Shown: positions 23,274 through 32,542, counted from the first letter of the stretch. The stretch: DNA of 64,000 bases from Micromonosporaceae bacterium KJ-029 (GCA_005402585.1 BIFP01000035.1:462288-526287), one strand, 5' to 3'. Notes: generated from the sequence alone by a model not told the origin. A program made the numbers and translations.

Positions 23274-23291
23274 AGAACTTCCGGAAGTTCT
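23274..23291. promoter_or_regulatory. Palindrome AGAACTTCCGGAAGTTCT upstream of GH10 xylanase
   Basis: Perfect 18-bp palindrome 108 bp before the xylanase start. Actinobacterial xylan and cellulose genes often carry GAAA/TTTC palindromes bound by LacI- or ROK-type repressors; this site has the same character. Confidence 0.6.
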
Positions 23292-23398
23292 GGTCACAGC
23301 AATGGGCCCGACATAACATGCACGCGCTTGGATCCGTCCAGGGAAAGCCGATGCCCGGCACACCCCACCGCCGTCCAATCTGCGTAAAGGGACCCTCG

Positions 23399-26300
23399 AT
23401 GCGCCTCTGGAACCTGTCCCCTCGATCACGACGCCGATCGCGAACCCTCGCCGCGCTCTGTTCGACCGTGCTCATCGCGGCCATCGCCGCCGCACCCGCC
23501 CCGGCCGCCGCCGCGGAGGTCGTCCTCTCCAACGACTTCGAGTCCGGCTCGTACGCACCGTGGGGGCCACGCGGTGCCGTGACCCTCGCCATCGCCGACG
23601 AGGGCCACGGGAGCGACAACAGCCTGTCGGTCACCGGCCGCACCGCCAACTGGCAGGGCCCGGCGACGAGCGCGACCGCACTGTTCAACCCCGGAACCCA
23701 GTACACGGTCAGTGCCTGGGCGAAACTTCCGGCCGGCACCGAGGGCACAGCCGGGGTGCACTTCACCGTCGAGACCCCGGCCGGCGGCGGCGACAACACC
23801 TATACCTGGATCGGCGGTAACGTCCCCACCACCGCGGACGGCTGGGTGCGGATCGGCGGCGAGTACACGCTGCCCACGGGGCTCAGCGCCGCCACCCTTT
23901 ACGTCGAGGCGGAGGGCAACATCCCGTTCCTCCTCGACGACATCCTGATCACCGCGCCCGACGGCGGAGGACCGGAGCCAGGCGTCGTTGTCATCGACAC
24001 CGACTTCGAGGACGGGCTGGACGGCTGGGGCCCCCGTGACAGCGGCCCGGGTGCCCCCAACGTCACCCTCACCGACGTCGCGCACGCAGGCGCGTCCGCG
24101 GCGCTGGTCTCCGAACGCGTCAACCAGGGCGCCGGCCTCGGCCGCGACGTGACCAGCCTGTTCGAGACGGGCGTGACCTACGAGTTCAGCGCCTGGCTGC
24201 GGTTCGCCGAAGGCCAGCCGACCGACCAGATCTGGCTCAGCCTCGCCAGCGCGACCGGCGGCAGCCAGTCGTTCAGCACCCTCGCCCAGTTCGAAACAGT
24301 CACCAACACCGGGTGGACGCAGGTGACCGCCCGGTTCACCATGCCGGCCGCAGACAGCGCGCTCCTCTACTTCGAGACCCGCTGGCAGGGCGCGGACGTG
24401 GCCGGTAACACCAGCGACTTCCTCGTCGACGACATCGTCGTCCGGGTGCCCGAGCCCCCGGTCGTCGAGGACCTCACCGGCATCCACGAGACCACCGGCT
24501 TCCCGGTCGGCGTGGCGATCGACAGCCGGGAGACCGTCGGCGGGGCCGCGGAGTTGCTGACCCGGCACTTCAACCAGATCACGCCGGAAAACCACATGAA
24601 GCCCGAGGCCTGGTACGACAACGAGGGCAACTTCCGCCCGCACGACCAGGCGCTGGCCCTGATGGACTTCGCCCGGGACAACGACCTGCGCGTCTACGGC
24701 CACGTGCTGGTCTGGCACAGCCAGACCCCGGCCTGGTTCTTCCAGGACGCCGCCGGGCAGCCACTGACCACGTCGGCGGCCCACCAGCAGCTGCTGCGCG
24801 AGCGGCTGCGGACCCACATCTTCGCCGTCGCCGAGTCGCTGAGCCAGCGGTACGGCCCGTTCGGCTCCGCCACCAACCCGCTGTACGCGTTCGACGCGGT
24901 AAACGAGGTGGTCAGCGACAGCGGCGAGTACGCCGACGGCCTGCGCCGCAGCGAGTGGTACCGGATCCTCGGCGAAAGTTTCATCGACCTGACCTTCGAG
25001 TACGCGGACGAGGCGTTCAACGACGTCTACGCGGTCGGGAACACCTACCCGGTCGCCCTGTTCATCAACGACTACAACACCGAGCAGAGCGGCAAGCAGG
25101 CCCGCTACCGGGCGCTCGTGCAGCGGCTGCTCGCGCGCGGCGTGCCGGTCGACGGGGTGGGCCACCAGTTCCACGTCTCGCTGGCCACGCCGGTCAGCAG
25201 CCTGGAGGCCGCGCTGGCGGCGTTCACGGACCTGCCGGTGACCCAGGCCGTCACCGAACTCGACGTCACCACGGGTACCCCGGTCACCCAGGCGAACCTG
25301 ATCGAACAGGGCTACTACTACCGGGACGCCTTCCGGATCTTCCGGGCGCACACCGACGACCTGCTGGCCGTCACCGTCTGGGGCCTCACCGACGGCCGTT
25401 CCTGGCGCTCCGGCAACGGCGCGCCGCTGATGTTCGACGACAGCCTGCGGGCCAAGCCGGCCTACCACGGGGCGGTGGACGGTGAGCTGCCCGCCCGGCT
25501 GCGTACCGCCAACGTCTTCGCCGGTGACGTGGCCCTCACCGCCAGCGCACCCAAGGATCTGACCTGGCGCAAGCTTCCGCTGCACCGGGTGGAGGACAAG
25601 GGGCGGTTCCAGCTGCGCTGGGCACCGGATCACCTGACCGCGTACGTCACGGTCGACGACGCCACGGTGTCCGGTGACGACCGGGTCAGCTTCGCCCTGG
25701 GCGGCGAGACGTACCACGTCTCCCGCGACGGCAGCGGCGACGTGCCGGCCGTGGTGGCCAAGCGGGACGGCGGCTACCACCTGGTCGCCCACCTGCCGCT
25801 GACCGGCGCCGCTCGGGGTGACACGCTCACCCTGGACGTGCGGGTCCGCGACAACGGCGCCACGTCCGGCTGGAACACCCCGGGCGCCGTCGGCACCCTC
25901 ACCCTGGTAGAGGAGCTGTCGTACCTGGAGGTGCGCGAGGCCGCCACCGCACCGGTCATCGACGGCACCGTGGACCCCGTCTGGGCCCGCGCCGGCGCGG
26001 TGACCACGGCCAAGCAGGTCTCCGGCACCGGCGGCGCGACCGCGACGGTCCGCACCCTCTGGCGGGGCCAGACGCTCTACGTGCTGGCCGAGGTCACCGA
26101 CCCGGTGGTGGACGTCTCCGGCTCCGACCCGTGGACCCAGGACTCGGTCGAGATCTACGTCGACGCCGGCAACGCCAAGAACGGCGCCTACCGCTACGAC
26201 GACACCCAGATCCGGATCAACGCCGACAACGTCGTGTCGTTCGGCACCGGCGACGAGACGTTCCAGGCGGGCCGGCTGAACAGCGCAGCCGTGCGTACCG

Positions 26301-26761
26301 CGACGGGCTACACCGTCGAGGCGGCGATCAGCCTGCTCGAATACGGCGGCCTCGACACCTTCCACGGCCTGGACTTCCAGGTCAACGACGCGTCGAACGG
26401 CGCTCGTACCGCGATCCGCAACTGGGCCGAGCAGGAGGGCGTGGGCTACCAGACCACCGCCCGGTGGGGAGTGGGCCGGCTGGTGGCCGGCTCCAACGTG
26501 GACCTCACGCTGACCACGATCGCCCGGTGGAACTCCGACAGCGGCGGCGGCTACTGCGCGACCATCACCGCCACCAACACCAGCGACAAGCCCGTCGAAT
26601 GGACCGCTGTCGTCGACCTCGAAGGCGACATCTACGACGCGTGGAACTTCAAGCGGGAACGCCTGACCGATGGCAGCTACCGGATCAGGGGCGTGGACTG
26701 GAACCGCACCCTGGCACCGGGTGCCAGCACCTTCAGCATCGGATACTGCGCCAACCTGTGA
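23399..26761 (+). CDS. Secreted multidomain endo-1,4-beta-xylanase (GH10) with CBMs
   Basis: 1120 aa from ATG 23399 (an in-frame ATG at 23318 is less likely because the signal peptide would be buried). Signal peptide 1-39, ending AAPAPAAAAE. Two CBM4/9-type beta-sandwich domains (about 41-185 and 195-345; both contain D-F-E-x-G near their start). GH10 barrel at about 350-690 with acid/base Glu in FDAVNEVVSD and nucleophile Glu in VTELDV. A CBM9-like repeat region (about 695-1020) follows, and a C-terminal Cys-containing module (GYCATITATN; FSIGYCANL) like a short CBM2. It degrades xylan outside the cell. Expression is probably controlled through the palindrome at 23274. Confidence 0.93.
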   Translation: MRLWNLSPRSRRRSRTLAALCSTVLIAAIAAAPAPAAAAEVVLSNDFESGSYAPWGPRGAVTLAIADEGHGSDNSLSVTGRTANWQGPATSATALFNPGTQYTVSAWAKLPAGTEGTAGVHFTVETPAGGGDNTYTWIGGNVPTTADGWVRIGGEYTLPTGLSAATLYVEAEGNIPFLLDDILITAPDGGGPEPGVVVIDTDFEDGLDGWGPRDSGPGAPNVTLTDVAHAGASAALVSERVNQGAGLGRDVTSLFETGVTYEFSAWLRFAEGQPTDQIWLSLASATGGSQSFSTLAQFETVTNTGWTQVTARFTMPAADSALLYFETRWQGADVAGNTSDFLVDDIVVRVPEPPVVEDLTGIHETTGFPVGVAIDSRETVGGAAELLTRHFNQITPENHMKPEAWYDNEGNFRPHDQALALMDFARDNDLRVYGHVLVWHSQTPAWFFQDAAGQPLTTSAAHQQLLRERLRTHIFAVAESLSQRYGPFGSATNPLYAFDAVNEVVSDSGEYADGLRRSEWYRILGESFIDLTFEYADEAFNDVYAVGNTYPVALFINDYNTEQSGKQARYRALVQRLLARGVPVDGVGHQFHVSLATPVSSLEAALAAFTDLPVTQAVTELDVTTGTPVTQANLIEQGYYYRDAFRIFRAHTDDLLAVTVWGLTDGRSWRSGNGAPLMFDDSLRAKPAYHGAVDGELPARLRTANVFAGDVALTASAPKDLTWRKLPLHRVEDKGRFQLRWAPDHLTAYVTVDDATVSGDDRVSFALGGETYHVSRDGSGDVPAVVAKRDGGYHLVAHLPLTGAARGDTLTLDVRVRDNGATSGWNTPGAVGTLTLVEELSYLEVREAATAPVIDGTVDPVWARAGAVTTAKQVSGTGGATATVRTLWRGQTLYVLAEVTDPVVDVSGSDPWTQDSVEIYVDAGNAKNGAYRYDDTQIRINADNVVSFGTGDETFQAGRLNSAAVRTATGYTVEAAISLLEYGGLDTFHGLDFQVNDASNGARTAIRNWAEQEGVGYQTTARWGVGRLVAGSNVDLTLTTIARWNSDSGGGYCATITATNTSDKPVEWTAVVDLEGDIYDAWNFKRERLTDGSYRIRGVDWNRTLAPGASTFSIGYCANL

Positions 26762-26821
26762 CACCCGGCAACGACGCCGAGCGACAAGGCCCAGCGCGGC
26801 CGAGCCGGTGAGGCATCTCCC

Positions 26822-26858
26822 GTGGCGGCCACCGTTCAACGCTGGCGGTGGCCGCCAC
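26822..26858 (+). terminator. Hairpin after the xylanase gene
   Basis: GTGGCGGCCACCG (26822-26834), 11-nt loop, CGGTGGCCGCCAC (26846-26858): a perfect 13-bp stem 60 bp after the GH10 stop. It spans a possible GTG start (26848) of the next gene, which argues for the later start chosen there. Confidence 0.65.
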
Positions 26859-26937
26859 CGGCCAACACAGGATCTCCATCGCGCAAACTCCGGCCGGGAT
26901 CGGTGCTTCGGACGGAGAAGAATGGGTACGCCCTCCG

Positions 26938-27825
26938 GTGGTCTTCATCCTTGCGCTCGGTGCCGCCCTGCTGCTCGGGGTCGGTTCGGTCATCCAGCAG
27001 CGGGTCGCCTTCCAGGCCCCGGACGGCCTGGCGCTGCGCGTGGGGCTGCTGTGGCATCTCGCCCGGCAACGTCTGTGGCTGCTGGGCCTCGCGGCGACCC
27101 TGATGGGTGGCGCGCTCAGCGGCCTCGCCCTAGGTCTGGGCTCGGTCGTGCTGGTGCAGCCGGTCCTGGTGCTGCGCCTGCTGTTCGCGCTCTCGATCGC
27201 GGCGCTGTGGAGCCGGCGCCCGCTCGGACGGCGGGACTGGGCGGTCGCGCTGGCGGTCACCCTCGGCATGGTCGCCTTTCTGGTGGCGGGTCGTCCCGGC
27301 CCCGGGAACCCGGAGGGCGTGCCGGCTTGGGACTGGGCCGTGGCCGCGGTCGCCATCGGCGCGCTGACCTTGGCGCTCATACGCGCCGCGCGGCGGCTGC
27401 GCCCGGCTCAGGAGGCACCGATGCTGGCGGTCGGTGCGGGCATGCTGTTCGGGCTCCAGTCCGCGCTGACCCAGTCGGCCTCGCACCGGCTGTTCACCCA
27501 GGGGCTGACGGCACTGCTGACCAGCTGGCAACCGTACGCCGTGGTGCTGATCGGACTGGTGGGCACGCTGCTCGCGCAGAGCGCGTACGACCTCGCCCCA
27601 TTGTCCGTGTCCTATCCGCCACTGGCTGCGGCCGAGCCGCTCGCCGGCATCGCGGTCGGCATCGGCGTGCTCGGTGGGACGTTGCGGCTGACCCCGGCGG
27701 CGCTCGCCGTCGAGGCCACCGGCCTGATCGTGATGACGCTCGCGGTGTATCTGCTGGCCGCCTCCCCGCACATCGTCGGCCACGACGATGCGGCGACGAA
27801 GGGCGCCGACCGGCCTCCTCCGTGA
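26938..27825 (+). CDS. DMT-superfamily (EamA/NIPA-like) membrane transporter
   Basis: 295 aa from GTG 26938. With this start the protein opens directly in the first membrane helix (VFILALGAALLLGVGSVIQQ), as is usual in the family. About nine hydrophobic segments follow; the QQRVA motif after helix 1 and the LGSVVLVQPVLVLRLLF helix are typical of actinobacterial DMT permeases related to NIPA/EamA. GTG 26848 would add 30 polar residues and lies within the terminator hairpin of the xylanase. Substrate unknown. Convergent with the coiled-coil protein gene. Confidence 0.75.
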   Translation: MVFILALGAALLLGVGSVIQQRVAFQAPDGLALRVGLLWHLARQRLWLLGLAATLMGGALSGLALGLGSVVLVQPVLVLRLLFALSIAALWSRRPLGRRDWAVALAVTLGMVAFLVAGRPGPGNPEGVPAWDWAVAAVAIGALTLALIRAARRLRPAQEAPMLAVGAGMLFGLQSALTQSASHRLFTQGLTALLTSWQPYAVVLIGLVGTLLAQSAYDLAPLSVSYPPLAAAEPLAGIAVGIGVLGGTLRLTPAALAVEATGLIVMTLAVYLLAASPHIVGHDDAATKGADRPPP

Positions 27826-27863
27826 ATTGCGAACCTTGCTGGCCGGACCGATCGGCCTCAATA

Positions 27864-28274
27864 TCATTGGACCTGGCCGCGCTGACGGTGTGGGCTGCGG
27901 TCCTCCTCCGTGACGAGCGCCTGTATCCGGCGCACGGTCGCGCCCGGCGCGAAGATCGCCTCCCGCCATCGCTGCAATGTTCTGGTCAGATCCCACACGG
28001 TCGTTCGCAGGTCCCGCAGTTCCCGCTGCGAGGCCGCCAACTGTGCCCGGACCGCCAGCGCCTCGGTCTCCAGCTCCGTGACCCGCGTTCGCAGCGGCTG
28101 CACCAGAGCCAGCGCCGCGTCGGTCAACGCTCCGGCTGTGTCGGCCTTCAGTTTCCGCCGCTGCGTGGCAATCGTGGCGAGAACGCCGAGGCCGCTCGCG
28201 CCGCCGAACAACCCGAGTGCGGAGATCAGCAGCTGCACCCAGTATGGCGTGCCGGAAGCCTGGGCGGTCATCAT
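27864..28274 (-). CDS. Membrane-anchored coiled-coil protein of unknown function
   Basis: 136 aa. One N-terminal membrane segment (WVQLLISALGLFGGASGLGV, about 12-31) is followed by a long charged coiled coil (about 40-110; LRTRVTELETEALAVRAQLA) and a polar tail. The start ATG overlaps the stop of the upstream membrane gene as ATGA, so both belong to one two-gene unit. The architecture looks like holin-like or small structural membrane proteins of phage-derived or actinobacterial origin, but I recognise no family. Confidence 0.65.
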   Translation of the reverse strand: MMTAQASGTPYWVQLLISALGLFGGASGLGVLATIATQRRKLKADTAGALTDAALALVQPLRTRVTELETEALAVRAQLAASQRELRDLRTTVWDLTRTLQRWREAIFAPGATVRRIQALVTEEDRSPHRQRGQVQ

Positions 28275-28717
28275 GTCTTCCCCTCAGGGGACGGAACGGC
28301 ACCGGCCTCGGGCAGCAGGATGAGCAGGCGCAGGGACCGCAGGATCTCGGCCGAACGCAGCCACGAGCCGACCGCCACGGCGCCGACGAACGACGCGGCC
28401 ACCACTGCCTGCCCGCCGGCGACCGCCAGGACGGCGACGACGTACATCGCCGCGATCGCGCCCAGCATGAGCACCGCGGCGAGTTCGATGCCGAGCCCGG
28501 TGCCGAGTTGCCCCGGCCAGAACATGCCGAGCAGGCCCGCGACGCCGACGACGATCAGGCCGAACTCCCAACTGACTTTGATCGCGTAGGGCATCGCCAC
28601 CTCCACCGACTGTGGCCGGACGTTCAGCGCGATCAGCACGACACCGCAGACGGGCGCGGTGACGAGGACCGCGAACTCGTAGACTCGATGTGTCGTCCGC
28701 TTGTAGAAGTTCCCCAT
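28271..28717 (-). CDS. Small polytopic membrane protein of unknown function
   Basis: 148 aa from ATG 28717 (MGNFYKRTTHRVYEFAVLVT). GAGAGGAGCG upstream provides a ribosome binding site; an open frame to 28930 is unlikely to be real. Three to four hydrophobic segments at about 14-32, 45-65, 70-92 and 97-115. It is coupled by ATGA with the coiled-coil protein. Holin-like size and pairing, but function is not assigned. Confidence 0.6.
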   Translation of the reverse strand: MGNFYKRTTHRVYEFAVLVTAPVCGVVLIALNVRPQSVEVAMPYAIKVSWEFGLIVVGVAGLLGMFWPGQLGTGLGIELAAVLMLGAIAAMYVVAVLAVAGGQAVVAASFVGAVAVGSWLRSAEILRSLRLLILLPEAGAVPSPEGKT

Positions 28718-29148
28718 GCCGCGCTCCTCTCTCGGCCGCACGCCGCGTGGACGTGCAGCAAGCTGCTGTTTCCCGAGCCAGCACGTCCCGTGACGTCGTC
28801 GAGCGAGCACAGCGCCTGAGGTCGACACGGCGGACGGCATGGCGGAAGCCAGGGCGAGCACGAGGGCATACGACACCCGCTGCCACAGACACCGGCCAAA
28901 CCGTTCGTCGGCCCTGCCGCTCACCGCCATGAATCAAACATATGCCCAGGTCAGAGGCGCATTGACGCCCTGCGGACACAAGCCGATCACCACAGCGCTC
29001 AGAGCGCCAACTGTCGGGTTGTCGACAGCGACCCAACGACCTGTCAGCCCGAGACCGCGCCGGGCCCGAATCACGGCGATGGTGCGCCCGCGTCGCCCGT
29101 GCCCGCGTCAGTGACGACAAGCCGAATGGTCATGACCGGGACAGGCTG
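28718..29148. other. Intergenic region, no gene seen
   Basis: 431 bp between two leftward small membrane genes. Open frames here on both strands have no recognisable content. It should contain the promoter of the 28717 operon. Confidence 0.35.
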
Positions 29149-29526
29149 TCAATCTTGAGCGGACTCGGCCTGGGCCGGTCGCGTCCGCCTCATCTGCCAG
29201 GGCCAGCGGCCCTCCAGCTCCACTTCGAGCGAGAAGCTCAGGAACGTCCGGACCAGGACGATCGCCGCCAGCACCCCGACGCTCTGGAAGCTCGGTGCGA
29301 CGGCGACGGTCCGAATGATGTCACCGCCGACGAGGAATTCCAGCCCGAGCAGGATCGACCGGCCCACCGCCTGTCGGTAGGGGCGGTAAACCTCGATGAC
29401 CTGACGCGTCTGCCAGTAGCGGTAGAGGAAGACGGCGCTTGCGATGGCAACGCCGACGGCGATGACCACGACACCGGCCAGATCCAACAAGGCGCCGATC
29501 CGCTCGATGATCTCCTTGCTGGACAT
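29149..29526 (-). CDS. DUF1622 family membrane protein
   Basis: 125 aa. Family features: N-terminal membrane helix (LLDLAGVVVIAVGVAIASAV, about 13-32), a charged loop with YRPYRQAVGRSILLGLEFLV and a second helix containing GGDIIRTVAV, then SVGVLAAIVLVRTFLSFSLE. The E-x-L-x-G-G-D/E-I-I-R-T motif in a membrane segment is the hallmark of DUF1622. ATG 29526 is preceded by GGAAGGAGG. Function unknown; members often occur near stress or ion-transport genes. Confidence 0.82.
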   Translation of the reverse strand: MSSKEIIERIGALLDLAGVVVIAVGVAIASAVFLYRYWQTRQVIEVYRPYRQAVGRSILLGLEFLVGGDIIRTVAVAPSFQSVGVLAAIVLVRTFLSFSLEVELEGRWPWQMRRTRPAQAESAQD

Positions 29527-30206
29527 CCCGCTGCACCTCCTTCCACGGGCAAGCCGCGGCCGACCCCACCACAGCCACCATCATTCCGTCGCGGCGCAGC
29601 TCCGCGTCGGACTCCGGGCCTTTCGGTCAGGGGCACCCGCCGGCACCGACCGGACCGGCCCGGGTCACGCGAGCGGCGCGTCTCGACGACCGCCGCACCT
29701 CCGCTGAGATCGCCCGCCACTCACCCGCTTTCCACCGATGATTCGACGGAGGTGCCGGGCGATACGCGGTGCCAGACACGTGGCTTCCTGCCCCACGGGC
29801 ATCAGAAGATGACGCCAGGCTGCGCCAGAGCCACCGCCCGATCACTGGCCTCGCACACCGGACGGGCATCCTGCCAACGGGCCCGCCGCACCCCGGCCTC
29901 CCGTGCCACCCACGCGGCCCTGCCGGTCGGTGCCGACCGTGTCGTTGCGGGGCGGCACGGGGCAAGGCCGGTAGCGGTATCGAGCAGACCATTCTCGACG
30001 CGTACCGGGCCGGATAGCCCTTCCCGCCCAGGTGGGCTGAGGCCCGCGGACCGGATCCGGTCCGCGGGCCTCAGCGGGCGGTGCTTGCAGGCCGCGGCGG
30101 ATGTCGGTGTCCATCCGGTTGCCGATCATCGCGGTGCTTGCCCGGACCGCGATGGTTGAACGCGTCGCGCGCTCCCGGCGCCTTCTGATCGGCCACGAGC
30201 CGCGTG
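29527..30206. other. Intergenic region with a long palindrome
   Basis: 680 bp between DUF1622 and the LysR gene. I see no gene with family features. A short frame ending at 30017 (tail GSGIEQTILDAYRAG) looks somewhat coding and could be a remnant. The palindrome at 30036-30075 is listed separately. Confidence 0.35.
30036..30075. terminator. 40-nt perfect palindrome, terminator-like
   Basis: GCTGAGGCCCGCGGACCGGA followed at once by its exact reverse complement. As RNA on either strand it forms a hairpin of about 18 bp with a small loop. It lies 130 bp beyond the 3' end of the leftward LysR gene and just after the possible coding remnant that ends at 30017, so it may act in both directions. 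Confidence 0.65.
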
Positions 30207-31133
30207 TCACTCGCCGCGACGAGCGGTTGCCGCCGGTCCCGCCGCCGTTGAGACGCCGCACAGTTCGTTGAGGACGATCTGGCTCGCCGCGGTGAGAGCT
30301 GATCGGCTGCGAACGGCCGCATGGACATGGCGGGTCAACGGTTGGCGCAGCGGGCGGGTGGCGACGTGGTAGCGGCGGTCCACGGCGAGCTCGGGCAGCA
30401 GCGACACGGACAGGCCGGCCTCGACATGCGCCAGAAGCAGTTCATAGCTGCCGAAGCGGCCAGCCACCGCCGGCTCGAAGCCGGCCTGACGGCAGGTGCT
30501 CGTCACCAGGTTCGACAGGTACGTGCCAGGCATATCGATGGACCAGGGTGCCTCGGCGAATTCGGCCAGGTCCGCCGGTGCCTCCGACGCACCCTGCGAG
30601 CGCGGCAGCACGAGCACGATGGCCTCGGTGAACAGGGGGATGGTGCGTACGTCGGGATGAAGCGGCATGGACCCGTCGATGAAGTCCGCGGTCACGATGA
30701 TGTCGTAGTCGCCGCGGCGCAGGGCCGGATGGCTGGCTTGCGGGTCGAGTTCGGCGACCTCAAGCTCGATACTTGGATGCTCCTTGCTGAGCCGCGCGGC
30801 GAGCGGAATGACGACGGCCCGTACGGCGCTGGAGAAGGCGGCCAGGCGTACTGGTCCCGTTGGTTGCCCGGAGACGCCCCGTAGGTCCGCCTCGGCGGCC
30901 TTGATCTGGTCGAGGATGATGCGGGCGTGCCGGGCGAGCGTGCGCCCGGCGGGCGTGAGCTGTACCCGGCGGCCGGTGCGCCGCAGCAGCTCGGTGCGGG
31001 CCTCCGCCTCCAGGACCGCCAGCTGCGCCGACACCGCCGACGGACTCATGTGCAGGGCCGCGGCGACGGCCCGCATGGTGCCCAGGCCGTCCAGCAGGCT
31101 GAGCATCTCCATGCGTGCTGTGTTCAGCCGCAT
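30207..31133 (-). CDS. LysR-family transcriptional regulator, divergent from dgdA-like gene
   Basis: 308 aa. N-terminal winged HTH (about 4-62; MRAVAAALHMSPSAVSAQLA) and two-lobed substrate-binding domain (about 88-295; VRLAAFSSAVRAVVIPLAAR; GDYDIIVTADFIDG). It is transcribed away from the aminotransferase gene across a 77-bp gap, the normal layout for LysR activators of the neighbouring gene. In Burkholderia a LysR protein (DgdR) represses dgdA in the same arrangement. Effector unknown; probably 2-methylalanine or a related amino acid if the neighbour is a true DgdA. Confidence 0.88.
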   Translation of the reverse strand: MRLNTARMEMLSLLDGLGTMRAVAAALHMSPSAVSAQLAVLEAEARTELLRRTGRRVQLTPAGRTLARHARIILDQIKAAEADLRGVSGQPTGPVRLAAFSSAVRAVVIPLAARLSKEHPSIELEVAELDPQASHPALRRGDYDIIVTADFIDGSMPLHPDVRTIPLFTEAIVLVLPRSQGASEAPADLAEFAEAPWSIDMPGTYLSNLVTSTCRQAGFEPAVAGRFGSYELLLAHVEAGLSVSLLPELAVDRRYHVATRPLRQPLTRHVHAAVRSRSALTAASQIVLNELCGVSTAAGPAATARRGE

Positions 31134-31210
31134 CGGAGACTCCTTGTGCGTGAATTCCGAACAGCGTAGCCAGAAACTTCAGCTTTTCGTGCATAACGAG
31201 GCGGCCTAAC

Positions 31211-32542
31211 GTGAGGCGTATGACGCTGACCACCGAACAGAGTGCCGCCGAACAGTTCTGGTCTGACGCCGACCGTCATCTGGTGCGCTACGGCGCCCCG
31301 TTCACACCCGTGATCGTCGAGCGCGCCGCCGGTAGCTTCGTGTACGCCGCCGACGGCCGGCAGATCCTGGACTTCACCTCAGGTCAGATGAGCGCCATTC
31401 TCGGGCACTCTCATCCCGCGATCGTCCGAACGGTGCGGCGGGAGATCGCGAGCCTGGACCACCTGTTCAGTGGCATGCTGTCGCGCCCGGTCGTCGACCT
31501 CGCGCGCCGGCTCGCCGAGTCCCTCCCTCCACCACTGGAGAAGGCGCTGCTGCTGACGACCGGCGCCGAGTCGAACGAGGCGGCCATCCGGATGGCCAAG
31601 CTCGTCACCGGCAAACACGAGATCGTCGCCTTCGCCCGGTCGTGGCACGGCATGACGCATGCCGCTGCCGCCGCGACCTACAGCGCCGGCCACCGGGGCT
31701 ACGGGCCTACACCGCCGGGAAACTTCGCCATCCCCACACCCAACCCGTACCGCCCCGACTTCACCACCTCCGACGGCGAGTTGGACTGGCAGCGGCAGCT
31801 CGACTACGGCTTCGCCCTCGTCGACGCCCAGTCCTCGGGGAGTCTCGCGGCGTGCATCGTCGAGCCGATCCTCAGCTCCGGCGGCATCATCGAGCCACCG
31901 CCGGGCTACTTCGCCGCCTTGGCGCGCAAGTGCCGCGAGCGCGGCATGCTGCTGATCGTCGACGAGGCCCAGACCGGCTTGTGCCGCACCGGCACCTGGT
32001 ACGCCTTCCAACGTGACGGCATCGTGCCCGACATCCTCACGCTGTCCAAGACATTGGGCGCCGGCCTACCGCTCGCCGCGGTGATCACGACCGAGGAGAT
32101 CGAACAACGGGCACACGAACTGGGTTACCTCTTCTACACCACGCATGTGTCCGACCCCCTCGTCGCCGCCGTCGGCAACACCGTGCTCGACGTCCTCCAA
32201 CAGGAGCGGATGGACGTACGGGCACGCGAACTCGGCGAGTTCCTGCGCGCCGGACTGCTTGACATCAGAGACCGGCACGAGGTGGTGGGAGACGTACGGG
32301 GGCGCGGCCTCATGCAGGGGATCGAACTCGTCCTCGACCGGGAGACGCGAGAAGGCTCGGACATCCTCGGCGCCCACGTCACCCGCCGCTGCCTCGAACT
32401 CGGCCTGCACATGAACGTCGTGCAACTGCCCGGCATGGGAAGCACCTTCCGGATCGCGCCACCCCTCACCACGACGCGAGAGGAACTGGCCCTCGGTCTG
32501 GAAATCCTGGACCAGGCGATCGGCGAAGCGACACCGGCCTGA
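31211..32542 (+). CDS. dgdA: 2,2-dialkylglycine decarboxylase-like class III aminotransferase
   Basis: 443 aa from GTG 31211 (GAGG 9 nt upstream); ATG 31220 is an alternative. PLP fold type I: the early DFTSGQMSAILGHSHPAIV (about 59-77) is a strong DGD signature; TGAESNEAAIRMAK (about 118-131), the Asp in LLIVDEAQTGLCRTG (about 252-266) and the PLP lysine in LTLSKTLGAGLPLA (about 280-293) follow. The enzyme decarboxylates dialkylglycines such as 2-aminoisobutyrate and passes the amino group to pyruvate. Strict DGD and closely related aminotransferases are hard to separate by eye. Confidence 0.8.
   Translation: MRRMTLTTEQSAAEQFWSDADRHLVRYGAPFTPVIVERAAGSFVYAADGRQILDFTSGQMSAILGHSHPAIVRTVRREIASLDHLFSGMLSRPVVDLARRLAESLPPPLEKALLLTTGAESNEAAIRMAKLVTGKHEIVAFARSWHGMTHAAAAATYSAGHRGYGPTPPGNFAIPTPNPYRPDFTTSDGELDWQRQLDYGFALVDAQSSGSLAACIVEPILSSGGIIEPPPGYFAALARKCRERGMLLIVDEAQTGLCRTGTWYAFQRDGIVPDILTLSKTLGAGLPLAAVITTEEIEQRAHELGYLFYTTHVSDPLVAAVGNTVLDVLQQERMDVRARELGEFLRAGLLDIRDRHEVVGDVRGRGLMQGIELVLDRETREGSDILGAHVTRRCLELGLHMNVVQLPGMGSTFRIAPPLTTTREELALGLEILDQAIGEATPA

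Noticed and set aside
23426..26839. A 1137-codon open frame on the minus strand across the xylanase gene
   Set aside because: It mirrors GH10 codons in a GC-rich gene; the product has no domain, and the plus strand encodes a clear xylanase with signal peptide and catalytic residues.
26848..26937. Earlier GTG start for the DMT transporter
   Set aside because: It lies inside the xylanase terminator hairpin and adds 30 polar residues before the first membrane helix.
29769..30017. Possible 82-codon gene before the 40-nt palindrome
   Set aside because: Only the last 15-20 codons look coding; no family, no ribosome binding site. Mentioned as a possible remnant only.
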